The notes beneath the pieces were generated by a model, which had not been told where the DNA came from, ran no database searches, and saw nothing but the letters and a program-made list of their open reading frames with translations. From Acidobacteriota bacterium (GTDB lineage: Bacteria; Acidobacteriota; Thermoanaerobaculia; UBA5066), in assembly GCA_008363385.1 (NCBI GenBank), contig RHKY01000022.1:1-64000 (forward strand): a stretch of 64,000 bases of DNA, given 5' to 3'. Numbering within the stretch: the stretch's first letter is position 1; the number at the start of each line of letters is the position of its first letter. Position numbers and translations under genes: made by a program. Positions 27,301 through 35,500 of this stretch are shown here, piece by piece.

Positions 27301-29371
27301 CGGCTCCGGCTTCGACGCGATCCTCGGCAACCCGCCGTGGGACACGGTCCAGCCGAACAGCAAGGAGTTCTTCTCGGCGCTCGACCCGCTCTACCGCGCC
27401 TACGGCAAGCAGGAGGCGCTGAGGCGGCAGAGGGAGATCTTCGAGGCGAACGCCGCCGACGAGGAGGCGTGGCTCGGCTACAACGGACGGTTCAAGGCGT
27501 CCGCGAGCTTCGCGGCGAACGCGGCCGCGCCGTTCGGCGACCCGGCACAGGGGGAGGGCGTCTCGCTCCACCGCTCGGCCTCGCGCAGCGCCGAGCGGCA
27601 CGGCGAGTGGCGGAGCCGGCGCGGGAAGGTGAAGGGGTACGCCGACCGCGAGCACCCGTTCCGGCAACAGGGCGAGGGAAAGCCGTACACCTACAAGCTC
27701 TTCCTCGAGCAGGCCCACGCCCTCCTTCGCCCCGGCGGCCGTCTCGGCTTCCTCGTCCCCTCGGGCCTCTACACGGACAAGGGCTCCATCGCGCTCCGGA
27801 GGCTGTTCCTCGAGCGGTGCCGGTGGACGCACCTCTACGCCTTCCAGAACGAGCGTTTCGTCTTCGAGGCGATTCACCACAGCTTCAAGGTCATCTCGCT
27901 CTGCGTCGAGAAGGGGGGCTCGACGGAGGCCGTCCTGACCCGTTTCCGCCTCGGCCCCGGCGACTCGCCCGAGGTGACGGAGCTGGAGACGGACATCCCG
28001 GCCGAGGAGCGCTACCTCCCCGTCCGCGCGGACCAGATCGCGCGCCTCAGCCCCCGCTCCCTCGCCCTTCTCGAGATCCGCCACCCGCGCGACCTCGAGG
28101 TCCTCGAGAAGATCTACGCCGGCTCCGTCCTCCTCGGCGACGACTCGCCGGAGGGCTGGGGAATCAGGTACGCCCAGGGCGACTTCAACATGACGAGCGA
28201 CTCCCACCTCTTCGCCCCGCGGCCGGAGTGGGAGGCGAAGGGCTACCGGCCGGACGAGTACGGGAGGTGGATCGGGCCGGAGGGGGAGGTGGCGCTGCCG
28301 CTGTACGAAGGCCGCCTCTTCGGTCAGTTCGACTTCGCTGCGAAGCGATGGGAGAGCGGGACGGGGCTGAGTGCGGTCTGGTCGGAAGTCCCGTGGTCGG
28401 AGAAGTCCGTTGCGCCGCAGTACCTGATGGCAGAGGCCGACGCGCGGGTCTGGCCAAAGTACATCGCGGGTCCGAAGCTCGCCTACAGGAACATCGCCAG
28501 AAGCACCGATTCGCGGACTTTCATCGGCACGGTCCTGGCACGCGATCCCACTCCTCACGTGACGTCGCTCTTGATCCCAAAGGGTTTGAACGCAGCTGGA
28601 TCCGAGTGGGTCCTCTGCGCCCTCGTGAACAGCTTCGTCCTGGATTCCGTGGTTCGGCTCCGTGTCGGCGGCACGCACCTCGATTACCACGTCATCGCCG
28701 AGTTCCCGCTTGCGGGAACAAAGCTCGGGCAGATGGCGCGCGCAGCTCTACGTCTGGGAAACCCGCACGCGCGCTACGCGCCCGAGTGGTCTGCGCTCTA
28801 TCCATCTCGCGAGCCGGGCGCGCTGCCTTGGCGCCGCCTCTGGGCCATCACGGATCACGAACGCCTCCGCCTCCGCGCCCTCCTCGACGCCGTCGTCGCC
28901 GAGCTCTACGGCCTCGACTTCGACGACCTCGCGTGGATCCTCCGCGACTGCGACCACCCGGCGGCGCTCCTGCGCGACAAGGCGTTCTGCCGGACGCTCG
29001 ACCCGAAGGGCTTCTGGCGCGTCGACAAGGAGAAGGACCCCGAGCTGCGGCACACCGTCCTCTCCCTCGCCGCCTTCCGCGACCTGAAGGCGACGATCGC
29101 CGCGCGCGGAGGAGATCGCGAGAAGGGGATCGCCGCCTTCTGCGACGCGCACGACGGCGACGGCTGGATGCTCCCCGAGGCGCTCCGCCTCGCCGACCTC
29201 GGCCTCGGCCACGACGACCGCGCCCGGGAGCCGCAGCCCGTCGCCTCCCGCCTCGGCGAGCGCTTCCTCCCGTGGCAGCTCGCGCAGTCCGTCGAGGAGA
29301 GCTGGGCCGAGTGCGAGAGGCACGCGGCGACGCTCCGGGGCGGACCCTCACCCGCCGTGGACGCGAAGTGA
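24338..29371 (+). CDS. Large adenine-N6 DNA methyltransferase (DrmMI/Eco57I-like)
   Basis: This is a 1677-residue protein. SAM-binding motif I DPAMGSGSFLVSAL is near 674, and the catalytic NPPW sits at 998-1001, with a large insertion between the two. The N-terminal ~500 residues lack a nuclease motif I can recognise, and an acidic low-complexity linker occupies about 505-565. The C-terminal region (about 1330-1480) resembles a target-recognition domain. Size, context after a DrmD-like helicase and architecture match the DISARM adenine methylase DrmMI, which marks host DNA. A lower-GC stretch coincides with the recognition region. The gene ends in TGATG with the AAA ATPase. Confidence 0.87.
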   Translation: MPDASWWASLRHGGLLLSPAQAAKLDAAPLAPLPAATAEKLRRAVVRASADDLPASGRASAQSDLLTLLLEEVAGLRDAAGAPARAASEAATPAGHWLRGAEVDASLTVRSVTGEAIRPRRLWLGGNGARLPVFFADEGRLGVGRGKRAPARLLEWLRARGERLALLASPSQLRLAYGGADHDAFCEWDLALFFPEGEPGPQVEALRRLLSPSLLVPPKAGEPAPLLRLVLDARKGQADLSSTLGERVRRAVELLVASHAPALAALEERGRGLPHEAVYRAAVRVVMRLVVLLFAEARPDLLPRENPVFHGSYSLAGLRESLERQGSGGSRERLRQQAEGWPRVLALFRLLFAGSHHEALPVPRYGGRLFEPGDASSPDPQSRAVALLESAVFDPALHGVMTDADVARLLDLLTRTQATMRQGTRTVTTTLPVDFESLSTEFIGILYEGLLDYELRRAAPGDPVLFLDLGDQPALPLSRLAALSDAALAGLVEKLRAKAKPAGGEDEDDGGEEGDEETAEETAEAEADEGAAPDEDASLAAEPDAPPDAGPSGGGAVEETGDAHAAARDAALAWARRAVVAGGLAPKPRGRKPEALAAHAAKVEAAARGLLREVVVPGGYYLVRWGGTRKGSGTFYTRPQLAGPTARRTLQPLLHADDGAPRRPEEILALKVCDPAMGSGSFLVSALRLLTHALFASLHHHARIAVHGAGSRVVVTLPEGTPATGRLVEELLPCRPDDPDFPARLLARLKRHVVERCLYGVDLDPLAVELAQLSLWIETMDRSLPFEFLDHKLRAGNSLVGCWFDRYRDYPLLAWEREGGDEKHDGVHHRKSVASARGRGAGKEKTTGNVWGAAIKEACARAKADLGDLLDGQQGLFDTVTGPDPAALHDEAVAAFDALHALPPHDPDGVAELYREKVLLSPQLAALREAFDAWCALWFWPADRLDLAPLPSTFDRLAAEARAVVAEVAARERFFHWELEFPDVFARPGSGFDAILGNPPWDTVQPNSKEFFSALDPLYRAYGKQEALRRQREIFEANAADEEAWLGYNGRFKASASFAANAAAPFGDPAQGEGVSLHRSASRSAERHGEWRSRRGKVKGYADREHPFRQQGEGKPYTYKLFLEQAHALLRPGGRLGFLVPSGLYTDKGSIALRRLFLERCRWTHLYAFQNERFVFEAIHHSFKVISLCVEKGGSTEAVLTRFRLGPGDSPEVTELETDIPAEERYLPVRADQIARLSPRSLALLEIRHPRDLEVLEKIYAGSVLLGDDSPEGWGIRYAQGDFNMTSDSHLFAPRPEWEAKGYRPDEYGRWIGPEGEVALPLYEGRLFGQFDFAAKRWESGTGLSAVWSEVPWSEKSVAPQYLMAEADARVWPKYIAGPKLAYRNIARSTDSRTFIGTVLARDPTPHVTSLLIPKGLNAAGSEWVLCALVNSFVLDSVVRLRVGGTHLDYHVIAEFPLAGTKLGQMARAALRLGNPHARYAPEWSALYPSREPGALPWRRLWAITDHERLRLRALLDAVVAELYGLDFDDLAWILRDCDHPAALLRDKAFCRTLDPKGFWRVDKEKDPELRHTVLSLAAFRDLKATIAARGGDREKGIAAFCDAHDGDGWMLPEALRLADLGLGHDDRAREPQPVASRLGERFLPWQLAQSVEESWAECERHAATLRGGPSPAVDAK

Positions 29372-30675
29372 TGCGGAGTTGGGATGGTGTTCTCATGCTG
29401 ACCCGTGTCGAGGCCCTGAGGTTCCGGTCGCTTCGCTACCTGACGACGCCGTTGTCGCGGTTCCAGGTGCTGGTCGGAGCGAACGGGTCCGGGAAGTCGA
29501 GCTTCCTCGACGTCGTCGGCTTCCTCGGAGACCTGATTCGGGTCGGTCCGGGAAGGTCGGTGACGGGGGACGTCGTCGCCGGCGTCGCTCCTCGCGCGGC
29601 AGACCCGTCACACCTGTGCTGGATGCGCGACGGCTGGCGATTCGAGCTGGCCGTCGAGCTGCGGATTCCGGACGAGCTGGTCTCCCGCCAGAAGGAGGGG
29701 CCGTATCGATTCGCCCGGTACGAAGTCTCGTTCGACACGGGGGGGGACGACGGCGAGGTGGGCCTGGCCGGGGAGACGCTTTGGCTCATGAAGGACGAGA
29801 GAGCCGAAGCGACGGACCCGGTGCTCTTCCCGCTCCCCGAGGAGCCACCGGACTCGATCATCCGCGGCCCCCGGAAACAGTCGCCGGCCGGGTGGCGGAA
29901 GGTCGTGAACAAGACGCTCGAGTCGGGGAACGACTGCTTCTTCTCCGAGACTTCGGGCTGGAACGCTCCATTCCGTCTCGGACCTGCAAAGTCGGCTCTC
30001 GCGAACCTCCCGGAGGACGAGGAGCGATTCCCCGTCGCGACCTGGGTGCGGCGGGTGCTGTCGGACGGTCTTCAACGGGTGGTGCTGAGCGCCGAGGCGA
30101 TGAGGCGGCCGAGCTCTGCCGGCTCGCCCCGGAGATACCAGCCCGACGGGTCCAATCTCCCCTGGGCCGTCGAGGTCCTTCGGACCTCCGGGAACGGGCG
30201 CTTTCGGCGCTGGGTCGATCACGTGCGCTCCGCTCTCCCGGAGCTTCGGGACGTGACGACGGAGCTGCGCGAGGAGGACCGGAGTCGGTATCTCGTCCTC
30301 GAATACGAGAACGGTCTGAGGGCCCCGGCCTGGGTCGTCTCGGACGGGACGCTGCGGCTCCTCGCCCTGACCTTGATCCCCTACCTGGCGGAGCCCGATC
30401 GGCTCTACCTGATCGAGGAGCCGGAGAACGGAATCCACCCACGGGCGATCGAGGTCGTCTACCAGGCGCTCTCTTCCGTTTACGGCGGTCAGGTCTTCTG
30501 CGCGAGCCATTCCCCGGTCGTCCTCGGAATGGCGAAGCGGGAAGAGGTCCTCTGCTTCGCGAAGGGCGAGGCGGGCGCCACGGCGGTCGTCCGGGGGAGC
30601 GAGCACCCGCAGCTCAGGGATTGGAAGGGGTCGCTCGACCTGGGGACGCTCTTCGCAGCCGGGGTCCTCGGGTGA
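29371..30675 (+). CDS. AAA family ATPase (OLD/SMC-like)
   Basis: This 434-residue ATPase has Walker A VGANGSGKSS near 35-44, a signature-like SDGTLRLLALTLI near 322, Walker B YLIEEPENGIHP near 346 and the switch His in FCASHSPVV near 374. It has no nuclease domain of its own. In such loci the effector is usually the next gene, here a DUF4276-like gene that is frameshifted. The start at 29371 overlaps the methyltransferase stop; MLTRVEALRF at 29395 is the better domain start. Base composition is visibly less GC-rich than the flanking helicases, which suggests separate acquisition. Confidence 0.8.
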   Translation: MRSWDGVLMLTRVEALRFRSLRYLTTPLSRFQVLVGANGSGKSSFLDVVGFLGDLIRVGPGRSVTGDVVAGVAPRAADPSHLCWMRDGWRFELAVELRIPDELVSRQKEGPYRFARYEVSFDTGGDDGEVGLAGETLWLMKDERAEATDPVLFPLPEEPPDSIIRGPRKQSPAGWRKVVNKTLESGNDCFFSETSGWNAPFRLGPAKSALANLPEDEERFPVATWVRRVLSDGLQRVVLSAEAMRRPSSAGSPRRYQPDGSNLPWAVEVLRTSGNGRFRRWVDHVRSALPELRDVTTELREEDRSRYLVLEYENGLRAPAWVVSDGTLRLLALTLIPYLAEPDRLYLIEEPENGIHPRAIEVVYQALSSVYGGQVFCASHSPVVLGMAKREEVLCFAKGEAGATAVVRGSEHPQLRDWKGSLDLGTLFAAGVLG

Positions 30676-31308
30676 CGGGCGACCTCGTCGTCCTGGTGCC
30701 GGACAAGGACACGGAGCAAGCGATCCAGGCCGTCCTGGCGCGCCCGAAGTCGCTCGGGATTCGCGCGCTGGCCTCGAAGATCCTCGTTCATCCCCAGAAG
30801 GACCCGGGCTGCTACGGTACGGGAGAGAGCTCTTGCGAACGCAGCTGCGGTCGTGGGAGCACGGCCTCGTCCTCTTCGACCGGGCCTGCAAGGGGCTCCG
30901 TCCGTATAGCGAAAGGTGCTCGAGCGCAAGGTCCAGACCGACCTCGATCGGATGCAGGCCGGGTGGGGCCGGTGCATCGTCGTCGACCCGGAGCTGGAAG
31001 TCTGGCTTTTCGGCGATTCCCCTCGCCTCGACGAGGCGCTCGGCTGGTCCGGTCGCACCCCTGATCTCAGGGCCTGGTTACAGACGGTGGGCGAATGGCC
31101 GGAAGGGATGCCGAAGCCGCCGGACCCGGAGAGGGCGTTTCGGAGGGCGATGTACGAGGTCCGGCTCCCGGCCGCGGCGTCGCTCTTCGGCGCGGTGGCC
31201 CGGACGGTCTCTCTCGTCCGTTGCCACGACGCCTCCTTCGTCGCGCTCGTCGAGCAGCTGCGCTCCTGGTTCCCGCCGGATGCGTCACACCTGAGCGGAC
31301 GCGACTGA
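30672..31308 (+). pseudogene. DUF4276-like partner of the AAA ATPase, two frameshifts
   Basis: Three consecutive frames together spell one DUF4276-type protein. The first (GTG at 30672) gives LVVLVPDKDTEQAIQAVL and HPQKDPGCYGTG. The second, from about 30825, gives ELLRTQLRSWEHGLVLFDRA. The third, from about 30916, gives VDPELEVWLFGDSP, MPKPPDPERAF and ALVEQLRSWFPPD. Each shift fits the loss of one base. The switch points are near 30820-30832 and 30910-30918. The GTG overlaps the ATPase stop (GTGA), as in intact AAA-DUF4276 pairs. Either the effector is dead or the two indels are sequencing errors. Confidence 0.75.
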
Positions 31309-31318
31309 AAGGCGCCTG

Positions 31319-31624
31319 ATGGCGGCGAGAACGAAGCTCCTGGAACCGATTCCCCCCGGCGAGATCCTCATGGAGGAGCTCATGCGCCCGCTGGGGCTCA
31401 GCATCAGCTCGCTGGCACGAGCGCTCTGGGTCCCGGCGAACCGGATCAGCGGCATCGTCGACGGCACCCGCGCGATCTCGGCCGACACCGCTTTGCGTCT
31501 GGGCAAGTACTTCGGCACATCGCTCGAGATCTGGCTCGCCCTTCAGTCGGACTACGAGCTTCGCGTCGCGCGGCAGACGACCCGGAAGCAGGTCGAGAAA
31601 CGCGTCCAGACGCGGGTGGCGTGA
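31319..31624 (+). CDS. HigA-like antitoxin without a visible toxin
   Basis: This 101-residue HTH-XRE protein begins with the HigA hallmark PIPPGEILMEELMRPLGLSISSLARAL, then RISGIVDGTRAISADTALRLGKYFGTSLEIWLALQ, followed by a basic tail. Normally higB lies just upstream, but here only the frameshifted DUF4276-like gene is there, and nothing HigB-like follows in the 147-base gap downstream. It may be an orphan antitoxin or the regulator of the preceding ATPase unit. Confidence 0.85.
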   Translation: MAARTKLLEPIPPGEILMEELMRPLGLSISSLARALWVPANRISGIVDGTRAISADTALRLGKYFGTSLEIWLALQSDYELRVARQTTRKQVEKRVQTRVA

Positions 31625-31758
31625 CCTCGAAGATCCGGCAGTGACCGCCGCGATTTCAAGGTGTCCTCGGACGCTGACGGCGTCCCCGGGACGAGACCAC
31701 CAGGCGCCCGGCTTGACGGCGAGGCGCGTCGTCGACCGTCTCGACCGTTGCCGGGTGC

Positions 31759-31764
31759 TACGAT
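31759..31764 (+). promoter_or_regulatory. Candidate -10 of the MNT/HEPN pair
   Basis: TACGAT lies 7 bases before the ATG of the nucleotidyltransferase, with no ribosome site between. No good -35 is seen at 17 bases. Confidence 0.35.
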
Positions 31765-31771
31765 TTCGCCG

Positions 31772-32176
31772 ATGCCCCCGATCGAGCTTCTCTCCCGCGT
31801 CCTCGCGGACGTTCCGGCCGTTCGCCTCGCCGTCCTCTTCGGCTCGGCGGCGCGCGGGCAGGCGGGTTCGCGGAGCGACCTGGACGTCGGAGTCGACCTC
31901 GACGGCGGCCCCGAGGCGCTCTCCCGGCTCGCCGTTCGCCTCGGACGGGAGACGGGCCACGAAGTCGACCTCGTCTCGCTCCGCGAGGCGCCGCCGCTCC
32001 TCAGGTTCGAGATCGCGCGCGACGGCGTCGTGCTCGTCGAGCGAGCCCCGAATGCCTGGGCGGACTTCCGCGCCCGGGCGATGACGGACTGGTGGGACTG
32101 GGCGCCGACCGCGCGGATCATGCACGCCGCGGCGCTCGACCGGCTCAGGACGGGGCTCGCGCATGGTCCGGCGTGA
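31772..32176 (+). CDS. Minimal nucleotidyltransferase (MntA-like antitoxin)
   Basis: This 134-residue protein contains the nucleotidyltransferase signature FGSAARGQ...SDLDVGVDL (about residues 22-43), with the GS pair and the two catalytic aspartates in SDLD. In MNT/HEPN systems the enzyme neutralises the HEPN RNase by adding AMP to a tyrosine near its active site. The ATG is chosen because the fold begins there; the frame is open upstream without supporting signals. It overlaps the HEPN gene by 14 bases. Confidence 0.85.
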   Translation: MPPIELLSRVLADVPAVRLAVLFGSAARGQAGSRSDLDVGVDLDGGPEALSRLAVRLGRETGHEVDLVSLREAPPLLRFEIARDGVVLVERAPNAWADFRARAMTDWWDWAPTARIMHAAALDRLRTGLAHGPA

Positions 32177-32582
32177 CGTCGTCGCGGCCCGCGTCGCGCG
32201 GGCCGCGGCCTGGCTCGACGACGTCGAGCGGTCGTTCGGGAAGCCGGTCGAGGAGCTCCTCGCGGACGTGAAGGAGCGGGACCTCGCGCTCTTCTACCTC
32301 TTCCTCGCGATCCAGGAGTGCATCGACCTGGCGGCGCACTGGGTGGCCGACGAAGGGTGGAGCCCTGCGGACGACGCGGGCTCGACCTTCGACGTCCTCG
32401 CCGGCCGCGGCGTGATCGGGGTCGAGACGGCCGAGGCGCTCCGTGCGGCGGCCGGGCTCAGGAACCGGATCGCGCACGGGTACGCGCTCCTCGACGCGCG
32501 CCGGGTCCGGGACGAAGCGCGGCAGGGGCTCCCGTCGCTCCGGGCGTTCCTCGCCGCCGCGGCCCGCGCCGCCGGGCTCTGA
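32163..32582 (+). CDS. HEPN-domain RNase toxin (HepT/DUF86-like)
   Basis: This all-helical 139-residue protein has LRNRIAHGYALLD near residue 100, which carries the Rx4H catalytic motif of HEPN RNases and a nearby tyrosine that MntA proteins modify. The upstream gene is the matching nucleotidyltransferase and overlaps it by 14 bases. As a toxin it would cut RNA unless modified. The gene ends 3 bases from the convergent TPR/propeller gene. Confidence 0.87.
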   Translation: MVRRDVVAARVARAAAWLDDVERSFGKPVEELLADVKERDLALFYLFLAIQECIDLAAHWVADEGWSPADDAGSTFDVLAGRGVIGVETAEALRAAAGLRNRIAHGYALLDARRVRDEARQGLPSLRAFLAAAARAAGL

Positions 32583-32584
32583 AG

Positions 32585-35500
32585 TCAGGCCGGCGAGGGC
32601 GCCTCTCCCGCTTCGTCCATCCGTTCCAGGACCTCCCGCGCCCGCGCCGCGATCGCCTCGACGGCCGCGTCGTCGAGCGCGCCGGGGAGGCGGGGAAGGT
32701 CGCGGCGCTGGAGCGGGCGCTCCCCGTGGATCTCGAGGAGCCGGGCGAGCGCGAGACGCTTGCGGAAGAGGGCCCGCGGGGTGTCGGCCGCCGTGCGCAG
32801 CCGGGCGGCGGCGAGGAGAGCCTGCGCCTGGTAGATGCCGGAGGCTCGGACGAGGGCGCGGTCGAGAAGGACGGCCACGACCTGCCATTCGCCGGCCGCG
32901 TGCGCCGCGATGGCCTTCCGGACGGCGTCGACGAGGCGCCCGAGCGGCGAGGGAGAGCGCTTCTTCGCGAGGCACTCCTTCAGGACGGTGCGCAGGGCGT
33001 CGACGCGGCAGGCCCCCTCGTCCCTCCGGCGCCGGATCTCCTCGACGAGGGCGAGGGCGTCCTCGAGCTCTCCGAGCCGGGCGAGGGCGAGCGCCTCGAG
33101 GTGGAGGACGTGCGGGGGGACGTGCGCGTGCCTGCCTCGCCGCAGCGCGCGCGCGTCGTCGCGGAGGCGCTCCCAGCGAGTCTCGCTCGCGTGACGGCGG
33201 AGGGCCGTCAGGACGGCGAGGGGATGGAGCGGGAATCGCGCGACGAGGTCGGCCTCGACCCGCTCCCTCAGCGCGTAGCGCGGCCCCATCCTCTCGAGGG
33301 CCCCGAGGAGCGCCTCGTGCTGGTCCCCGGTGGAGGCCCGCGCCATCATCTCGGCGACGCGCTCCTCGAGGCGCTCTCCGGCCAGGTCGTGGATCTCGGT
33401 GTACAGGGCGAGCGAATGGGCGTTCGCGATCCGGGACCGGGTCTCGCAGAGGTAGCTCTCGCCGAGGAGGGTCCCGCGTGGAAGCGGGTCGCGGGCGCGC
33501 AGGGAGCCCTTCCACTCGGGCCAGCGCGTCTCCTTCTCAAGGGGGACGGCGGCGAAGCGCTCGCCCCACCAGCAGCCGGCGACGACGTGACGCGAGCCGG
33601 CGTCGACGAAGAGGACCGTCTCCTCGGGAGTCCTCGCGGGAGCCGAGAGGTCGAGGCCCGGGCCGATCGCGTAGACGCGGCTTTCCGTGCGGGCGGGGCA
33701 GAGGGCGAAGGCGAGCGCCTCGGAACGGGAGGTCGCGAGGCCGACGTCGAGCTCGCCCTCGCTGCCCGGGAGGTCGACGTGGCGTCCGAAGCCGCTCGTC
33801 GGGCCGGGCCGGAGCTCGAGGACGCGGAGCGGGGCGGGCGCATCCTCGTCGGTGCCGGTGACGCGCTCGGCCCGGCCCGCGAGGAGGATGCCGGGGCCGG
33901 CCGGGTCCGGGCTCGCGGCCTCGAGGTGGAACGGGAGAGCCGGAGGGTCCCCGGCCGCGGGAAGGCCGTCGAGCGTGAGGAGACGCGCGCGCCGCTCGTC
34001 CGCGGTGACGAGGAAGGAGGCGGCCTCGCGGAAGACGACGGAGGGTGACGGGTCGAAAGGGAGCTTGGAGCGGGCTCGCCCCGATCCGGTGTCGACGAGA
34101 TACGAGCACGGCTCCCGGTTCGGGCCGCTCGTCACCTCGAGCCAGAGGAGGTCCGACGACGGAAGGGGGAGCGTCTCCTCGACGACCGAGGACGGAGGAC
34201 GGGCGCCCGCGAGCGAGACGGCCCGGACGACCTCGTTCGTCTCGAGGTCGAGATCGACGAGCCCCAGCTCCTCGCCGACGACGCGGAGCCGGTCTCCCTC
34301 GACGAGCCCGGTCTCGAACGTCCCGAGGGGGTGAGGGGGCCGCAGCGAGACCCGACGGACGACCTCCTGCCTCTCGACGTCGAGGACGCGGACGAAGAGC
34401 CAGCCGGCGGCGGCCTCCGCGAGGACGAGGCGGCGGCCGTCGGCGGAGAGCCAGGGGCGGGTCCGGGTGAGGTCGAAGTCGCGGGCGAGGTCGGCGAGCT
34501 CGTCGGCCGGCCCGGGCTCGTCGGAGACGGCAAGGCGGAGCGCCCGGCGTGCGGACTCCCGGGTCGCGGAGTCGAGGGCGTCCTGGCGGGTCTGCCGGGC
34601 TTCGCGAAGGCGGTCGGCGAGCGTGGAAAGGTGCGCGCGGCCTTCGGCGTCGAGGTCCGACCTCCTCACCTCGCCGAGGAGGGCGGAGGCGACGTCGAGG
34701 TCGTCGCGATCGAGCGCTTCGCGGACCGGGTCGAGGGACGCGCGCGCGGCGGCGGCTCGCGCCGCGGCGAGTGCGGTCCGCGCCTCGCTTTCGAGGGCGT
34801 GGGCCCGCGGAAGGCGGCCGAACGCGCGGGATTGGCCTTCGAGGAAGGGAAGCGCGGCGGCGGCATCGCCTCGCCGCAGGGCCCGCTCGGCCGCGGCGAG
34901 AGCGAGGGCGGCTTCCGCGGCGGCGCGGGGCTTCTCGGCCGGGGACGCGGCGAGGACCTCCTCGACGAGCGCGAGCTCGGGCGACGCCGAGCCGGAGCGC
35001 ACCCGCGCGCGGAGCGGGGCCGGCTGCTCGGCGTACTCGGAGAGGGCCTCGAGGGCCGGCCCGGAGGCGAGGGCCTCGACGACCCTTCGCACGGCGCGTT
35101 CGCCGGTCTCTTCGGCGGCGGCGCGGCGCGCGCGGTCGAGGAGGGCGGGGCCGCCCGGGAGGTCGGGGTCCGCCGCGAGCGCGAGGGCGAGGAGGCGGGC
35201 GGCCTCGGCGGAGTCACCACGCTCGAGGGCGGCGGAGCCGTCGTGCGCAAGGGCGGAGGCGCGCTCGCGGCGGCGGCCCTCCTCGATCTCGCGGAGGACG
35301 CGGCAGGCCGTCGCGCCGTCGGGCCAGCGGGCGAGGAACGCGCGGGCCGCCGATTCGGCGGCCTCGAGGTCGCCGGAGGCGTGGAGAGCGAGGAGCGCCT
35401 CCTCCGCGGGCTTCCTCTCGTCGCGTCGGGCGCGTTCGAGGCGGGCGGCGAGGTCCGCCGCCTCCGGGAGCGTCGGGTCGGCCTCTCGGGCGGCGGAGAG

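Noticed and set aside
29371-31308. PARIS or Gabija system
   Set aside because: The partner resembles DUF4276, not the DUF4435 TOPRIM protein of PARIS, and there is no UvrD-like helicase as in Gabija.
30672-31308. Programmed -1 frameshifting in the DUF4276-like gene
   Set aside because: Neither junction has an obvious slippery heptamer with a downstream structure, and two successive shifts would be needed.
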